This document shows positions 59,876 to 64,000 of a stretch of 64,000 nucleotides of DNA, one piece after another. A program made the position numbers and the translations under genes. Source of the DNA: Metridium senile. Its lineage: Eukaryota > Cnidaria > Anthozoa > Actiniaria > Metridiidae. Location: contig OX459103.1 of assembly GCA_949775045.1 (NCBI GenBank), forward strand, positions 16,111,307 to 16,175,306. The letters are read 5' to 3'. The notes under the pieces are model-generated. The model ran no database searches. It was not told the origin of the DNA and saw only the letters and a program-made list of their open reading frames with translations. Position 1 is the stretch's first letter. Every line of letters starts with the position of its first letter.

Positions 59876-60077
59876 GGGCAAATACCAAAAAAAAATTCGA
59901 GCACAGCCTAAAAGTGGAAAAAAAAATTCGAGCACATCAAATATTCTGAAAAAAAGATCGTGCAAGGTGAAGAAAAAATTCGTGCACACACTTAGAGTGG
60001 GAAAAAAATATCGTGCAAAAAAAAATTGCCCACCCCCCCCCCCCCCCTCAAAAATCTAATGGTCCGTCCCTTAAATC
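59812..60077. mobile_element. Foldback with poly-G/poly-C arms, nested in (c)
   Basis: Ends GGACGGACCATTAGATTTTT and AAAAATCTAATGGTCCGTCC are inverted. A run of 36 G (59838-59873) pairs with a C run (60033-60047). Inside are three AAAAAATTCG(A/T)GCAC units. Confidence 0.85.
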
Positions 60078-60686
60078 ACCTAACACCGCCTACGAATTTA
60101 AGAGCTTTTTGCTAAAATCACCTAACATCGACTAAGATCGCCTTAGAGTTTAGGAACATTTTGCTAAAATCGCTTTAGATCGCCTAAAATTACGGCGATT
60201 TTAAGGCCCGGAGTAGGCCTTCCAATTAAGATTTATACATATATATATATTGTAATTTAATGATATCTTACGTTTATTATAGAAAGTTCAGAATTACATC
60301 AACTTCAAATCTATTATAAAGAAAGTTTTATTTGTTTGAAATCAATGCCATATCTTTTCAATATGCTAACATCATTATTTTCATATGAAATTGTGAGATT
60401 CTTTAAATATAGCTTACAAAGTCAACATTAAAAGTTGTCTAAACACTAAGCGCTTTGAAAATGTTCTAAAAATGACCCACCCGACGAGTTTGCCATAGGG
60501 GGCCTTTGATTTGTTTTCACAACATTTTTACGTTGTCATCATAGGTATTTGTACCATTTATACAGTTCACTTTATAATGCTCTTTTAGTGTATTTCAAAC
60601 GGATCACTGCGTTAAAGTCATGAAATACGGTGTTTCTGTAATATTTTTCATCTACATTTTACAAATTTGTCTTGAACAGACAATTA

Positions 60687-60926
60687 AGATTAATACTCCA
60701 GTTTCGAGATCTCTTTTACTCAGTGTTAGCCTCAAAACCATGTAATATATTCTTTTGTTCAGTAACAGTCCGTGCAAATGAAAGAGATTTGTGAGCATAG
60801 AAGACAATAAAAATATATCGAAATCTCACGAGTTTTATCTAAATTTCTGCATATTTTAAACACAATTGAGGCTAACACTGAGTAAAAGAGATCTCGAAAC
60901 TGGAGTATTCATTAAGATTATTAATA
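60687..60926. mobile_element. Foldback nested in (c)
   Basis: Arms TAATACTCCAGTTTCGAGAT, CTCTTTTACTCAGTGTTAGC and GCTAACACTGAGTAAAAGAG, ATCTCGAAACTGGAGTATT are perfect inverted repeats of about 40 bp. Confidence 0.85.
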
Positions 60927-61073
60927 TCTTCAGAGTATATCCAAGGGGCATCAGTGTTATAGCTCCAGTTATCTCTAGCTGTCAAAAACTGGGTCCCTCC
61001 ACTCCTACTGGGCTAATAGACTAAACTGCATAATCCTCAACTAGCCCGACTTCACGCTCAAAAGAGCGTCTAG

Positions 61074-61420
61074 TTCAATTTAAGTCTGCATTGTTACCAT
61101 GGCCCATTACGTCATATAGTATTTAAAGTTTTCGCTGAAAACAAAACCTCACTTTATCGGACAGAAAGATGAGGACGGTCGCTATAGTAAGGGTTTTATT
61201 TAGCCAAGACGTATATACAGAACTGTTATTTACCGTTTCCGACCTAAATTTGTTCTTTTTAAAGTCTGCATTGTTATAAAACAAAACCTCAATTTATCGG
61301 GCAAGAATATGAGGACGGTCGCTTTAAAGAGGGTTTTATTCAGCCAATACAAAACTTTTATTTACCATTTTCGACCTTAATTTGCTCTTTTCCCCGTCTG
61401 TATTGTTATCATGGCCCACT
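61074..61420 (+). repeat. ~165-bp satellite units, right of element (c)
   Basis: Two to three units with GTCTGCATTGTTA, CTGAAAACAAAACCTCA, GATGAGGACGGTCGCT and TTTATTTACCGTTTCCGACC, the same as at 59060-59245. Confidence 0.8.
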
Positions 61421-61672
61421 ACGTCATGCAGTATTTACAGTTACTATAACAACAGAGCACCTGTCTCTCCATCTTTGTACTCCCAATTGCAAAAAAATCC
61501 CAACATTTGGGATTCAATGCTCAATTTTTGAGCTTTCTACTGGGTTGAATATCATCAACGACACACTATAGTATACAAAATAGCTTACATCTAACGTCCA
61601 ATAGCAAGAAGTGGAAAAGAATGGTTTAAGAGCAGCCTTTTGTATGATATTCGTCTGCTAGAAAAGGGAAAC

Positions 61673-61918
61673 ATGGCACATTTGCACTTGAAACTTGCTC
61701 GTAAGTTTATTGCAATTTTATCGCATTTTTCTCGATTTTGATAATCTTGGTCAGTCAGCCTTAAGCTATTTTAGCCTCTAGTATATATTTATTGTAAAGT
61801 TCTAGCTATTTCTTCTTTTAAAGTGCTGTTTTTTCTATATTTTCTAGAACTCTTTGTGCTTTTGTGCGTCATGGATATGGTTTCTTCGATGGCCGAAACA
61901 TGGTTCAATTGTACTCAG
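61673..61918 (+). CDS. Candidate secreted protein, first two exons
   Basis: Exon 61673-61700 (MAHLHLKLA) ends at a GTAAGT donor. Exon 61848-61918 follows a TTTTCTATATTTTCTAG acceptor and joins in phase 1 to give a signal-peptide-like QLFVLLCVMDMVSSMA then ETWFNCTQ, ending before GTAAAA. If that donor is not used, the frame stays open to a stop at 62167 with a Lys/Ile-rich sequence of no known family. No further exon was recognised before the window ends. The structure rests only on splice motifs and hydrophobicity. Confidence 0.35.
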
Positions 61919-62167
61919 GTAAAACAAAGTTACTTTAGTAACACTACAAAATTAAAGAAAGAAATACTTTGTAATGCGATAGTGAAAATATTATTGTATT
62001 CTAAATTGAAAAGCGTATTTTTTCAATCTAAAACTTTGAAGACAGAGAGCAAATTAATGGCAATAAGTTTTAAATTTACTAAGGAACCAAAAATAATATA
62101 CAATCCACTTTCTTGTAAGATTTATTCATTTCTAGTAGATTCAATTTTAAATTCATCTATTATTTAA

Positions 62168-64000
62168 AGAAATGAATAAAACTGCTGCTTTTGTTATTGA
62201 AATTAAGTTGTGACCGTTATCAAGATCAGGAGAATTTATTAATAGTTTAATTTTGTATTCAATACTGAAAAGTGTAAGATCCATGCGGCACTGTTGCTAA
62301 CTTGTAACTTGTGAAATAGGAAGTTGTCAATTAAAATCTCAAGTGAAAAACGTTTTTTATTACTTTATTAAGCTGCTATTCGCTATTTTATAAGATAGCA
62401 TAATTCACCCACATCTAAATTATAATAAACTAAAGACTAATGAGTTAGATAAAATTTATTTTTAAGTTAAGTTATGATTTGTCTAGCTTCATTCGTTTTA
62501 AAGGCCTGTAAACCTCTTGTACTTTTTATGTCAAAAAGCAATCTCTAACGGCGCCCTCTCAAGATTATATGTTTTGAATATCGTTTAACTAAGTTTGTTT
62601 TCCAATTTTAAATGACTCAAATTAAAAATTAATGAGAGAAAAAGACAAAGAACTAAAGACAATGCAACAAAATTCTTAAAGTAGAAAGAAAAATATCAAA
62701 AACATAAGGAAAATTATAGCTCGCGAGCGTAGAAATTGTAGTCACCACTTGAAAAATTGAATTTTTGAAGGAAACTTTAATACAAATCGCAGAAATGGTA
62801 ATATTAGTTTCAAAATTAGCCAAAACATTAAATATTAAATAACGGCTGCGAGGAAAGCAGGCAATAAATAACAAAATCAAGGAAAACAAACAACAGTTAA
62901 AAAATATATATATATATTACAACAACAAAACATAAAAAAAAAGAAAAAAAATAGAAAAGTAAGAGAGAGATAAGAGAGAGATAAAAAATAATAATAATAT
63001 AAACCATATAAAAATGCAAAATAATTAAATGAGAGAGAAATAAAACACGTAATGAAAAATATACATCAAAATATATAAAAAATAATATATAAAAAAAATA
63101 CTGAATAATTATGCAAAACTGTACGATAAGCGGGTTGAAGACAAACACGAAAAAAATAAACTTAAAATATTTTAATCATAAAAACAGTACATGATTATAG
63201 TGACAAAAATTCATTATATAATAAAAAATACCAACCTCCCGGGCCGCTACGCAGGCTACAAATTAATTTGCTACAGCTTATTATACTTTAATTTTGCGAC
63301 ACTTGAATTCGCTATTTGAAGTTGGTAATACTAATATTTCGCGAGAAACCGCAGTTTATTAATTTAAGTTATTTTGCAACTTTGCCGATAGATCAATAAA
63401 TAATAGTTTATTATTTGACACAAACATATCAGGCTACGTAAAAATATTTTGTTTTTACACTTTAACTTAGCGATACTTTAATTTCGCAATTTTAGGATGG
63501 AAAAATTTAGAGCGACAGTGCTGTTTGATATTTACCTTATTTCGCGATTTCGACTATTCAGAGATCAATATCAATAATTTATCACCTTTCCTATTTCTAA
63601 CTGCAATTCACAAAAAGGTAGTTTACTGGACGGTAAAAGCGAAATGATTGAAAATGATAAAAAAAATTACAGTCTTCCACAAGAAACTTGTCAGTAATTT
63701 ATAGTTTTTCTCCATTTTACAGTGAGGACACTCCAACCGTGAACACTTTAATTTTTGTGTAACTTTTTTTAACCCACATCCTTGAGTGAAAAGATTAGAA
63801 ATAAGGTTTATTATGAACACTTAGTGTATTTGATCTCATTAGCTGCTTCGTTTTGAAGCAGTAGAATGTTTAGAAAATAATGACATAAAAATGTGTTAAA
63901 CGTAAATTTACAACCCTCACTCCCAGTCGGGGCTCTTCCTTGAGGTTCGCTCACACTCACTACCACTACATTCAATATTTACAACACACAACTCTGCTCA
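62168..64000. other. AT-rich right end, no gene recognised
   Basis: Low-complexity AT-rich sequence with purine-rich stretches (62635-63180). ORFs are short and of biased composition. The last 90 bases are less AT-rich but show no recognisable feature. Confidence 0.45.

Larger units (their letters stand above)
59246..61073 (+). mobile_element. Helitron/Helentron-like element (c)
   Basis: 5' hairpin AGTCGGGC-TAGCCATAGGCG-GCCCGACT. Near the 3' end the inverted tip CTAGCCCGACT (61041-61051), a hairpin ACGCTC-AAAA-GAGCGT, then CTAG and TT. It is inserted between two units of a tandem satellite, which defines its ends. It carries a (TCTA)n run at 59297-59335, two nested foldbacks, and no recognisable Rep/helicase ORF. 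Confidence 0.65.

Overview
The window looks like nuclear DNA of an invertebrate animal, most likely a cnidarian. The genes have GT-AG introns, coding exons are a few percent of the sequence, and AT-rich repeats fill the rest. The cnidarian guess rests on gene content: S1 serine proteases ending in a ShKT (sea-anemone-toxin-fold) cysteine domain, and a secreted PAN/apple plus short fibrinogen-like protein. The species is not identifiable from sequence alone.

Four spliced genes can be traced exon by exon. (1) On the minus strand at 10,724-4,252 is a seven-exon YEATS4/GAS41 chromatin-reader gene; all exon phases fit and it encodes 239 residues. (2) and (3) On the plus strand at 14,319-22,460 and 37,655-44,702 are two paralogous chymotrypsin-like proteases with signal peptide, activation site, complete His/Asp/Ser triad and C-terminal ShKT domain; every intron is phase 1. 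(4) On the plus strand at 47,797-52,674 is a PAN-fibrinogen-like secreted protein whose last exon carries one in-frame TAG. A second copy of the first exon of gene 4 lies inverted at 1,426-1,318, so a paralogue probably runs off the left edge. A decayed protease exon lies on the minus strand at 56,861-56,635, and a possible new secreted gene begins at 61,673.

Most of the window is repeat DNA. There are many foldback/MITE elements, several nested. Tandem arrays include two (TTGTCC)n arrays in the same intron of both proteases, a 0.9 kb 8-bp array in a protease intron that leaves the reading frame open, and three arrays of a 66-bp minisatellite. There are LINE 3' ends, a tRNA-derived SINE in two copies, a nested TIR transposon with a 10-bp target duplication, and three Helitron/Helentron-like elements. 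One Helentron-like element carries a 2A-like NPGP motif and a candidate peptidase fragment, and is itself split by a TTAA-flanked element. A dispersed repeat family carries a motif that fits a hammerhead-ribozyme core.

How it fits together: 1-10.7 kb holds the inverted exon copy and YEATS4; 10.7-14 kb is repeats; 14-23 kb is protease A; 23-37 kb is repeats, LINE remnants and the 2A-bearing element; 37-45 kb is protease B; 45-53 kb holds nested transposons and the PAN-fibrinogen gene; 53-64 kb is repeats, the protease pseudo-exon and the candidate secreted gene. The proteases and the PAN-fibrinogen gene are predicted secreted proteins and form a small cluster shaped by direct and inverted duplication. 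YEATS4 is an unrelated housekeeping neighbour.
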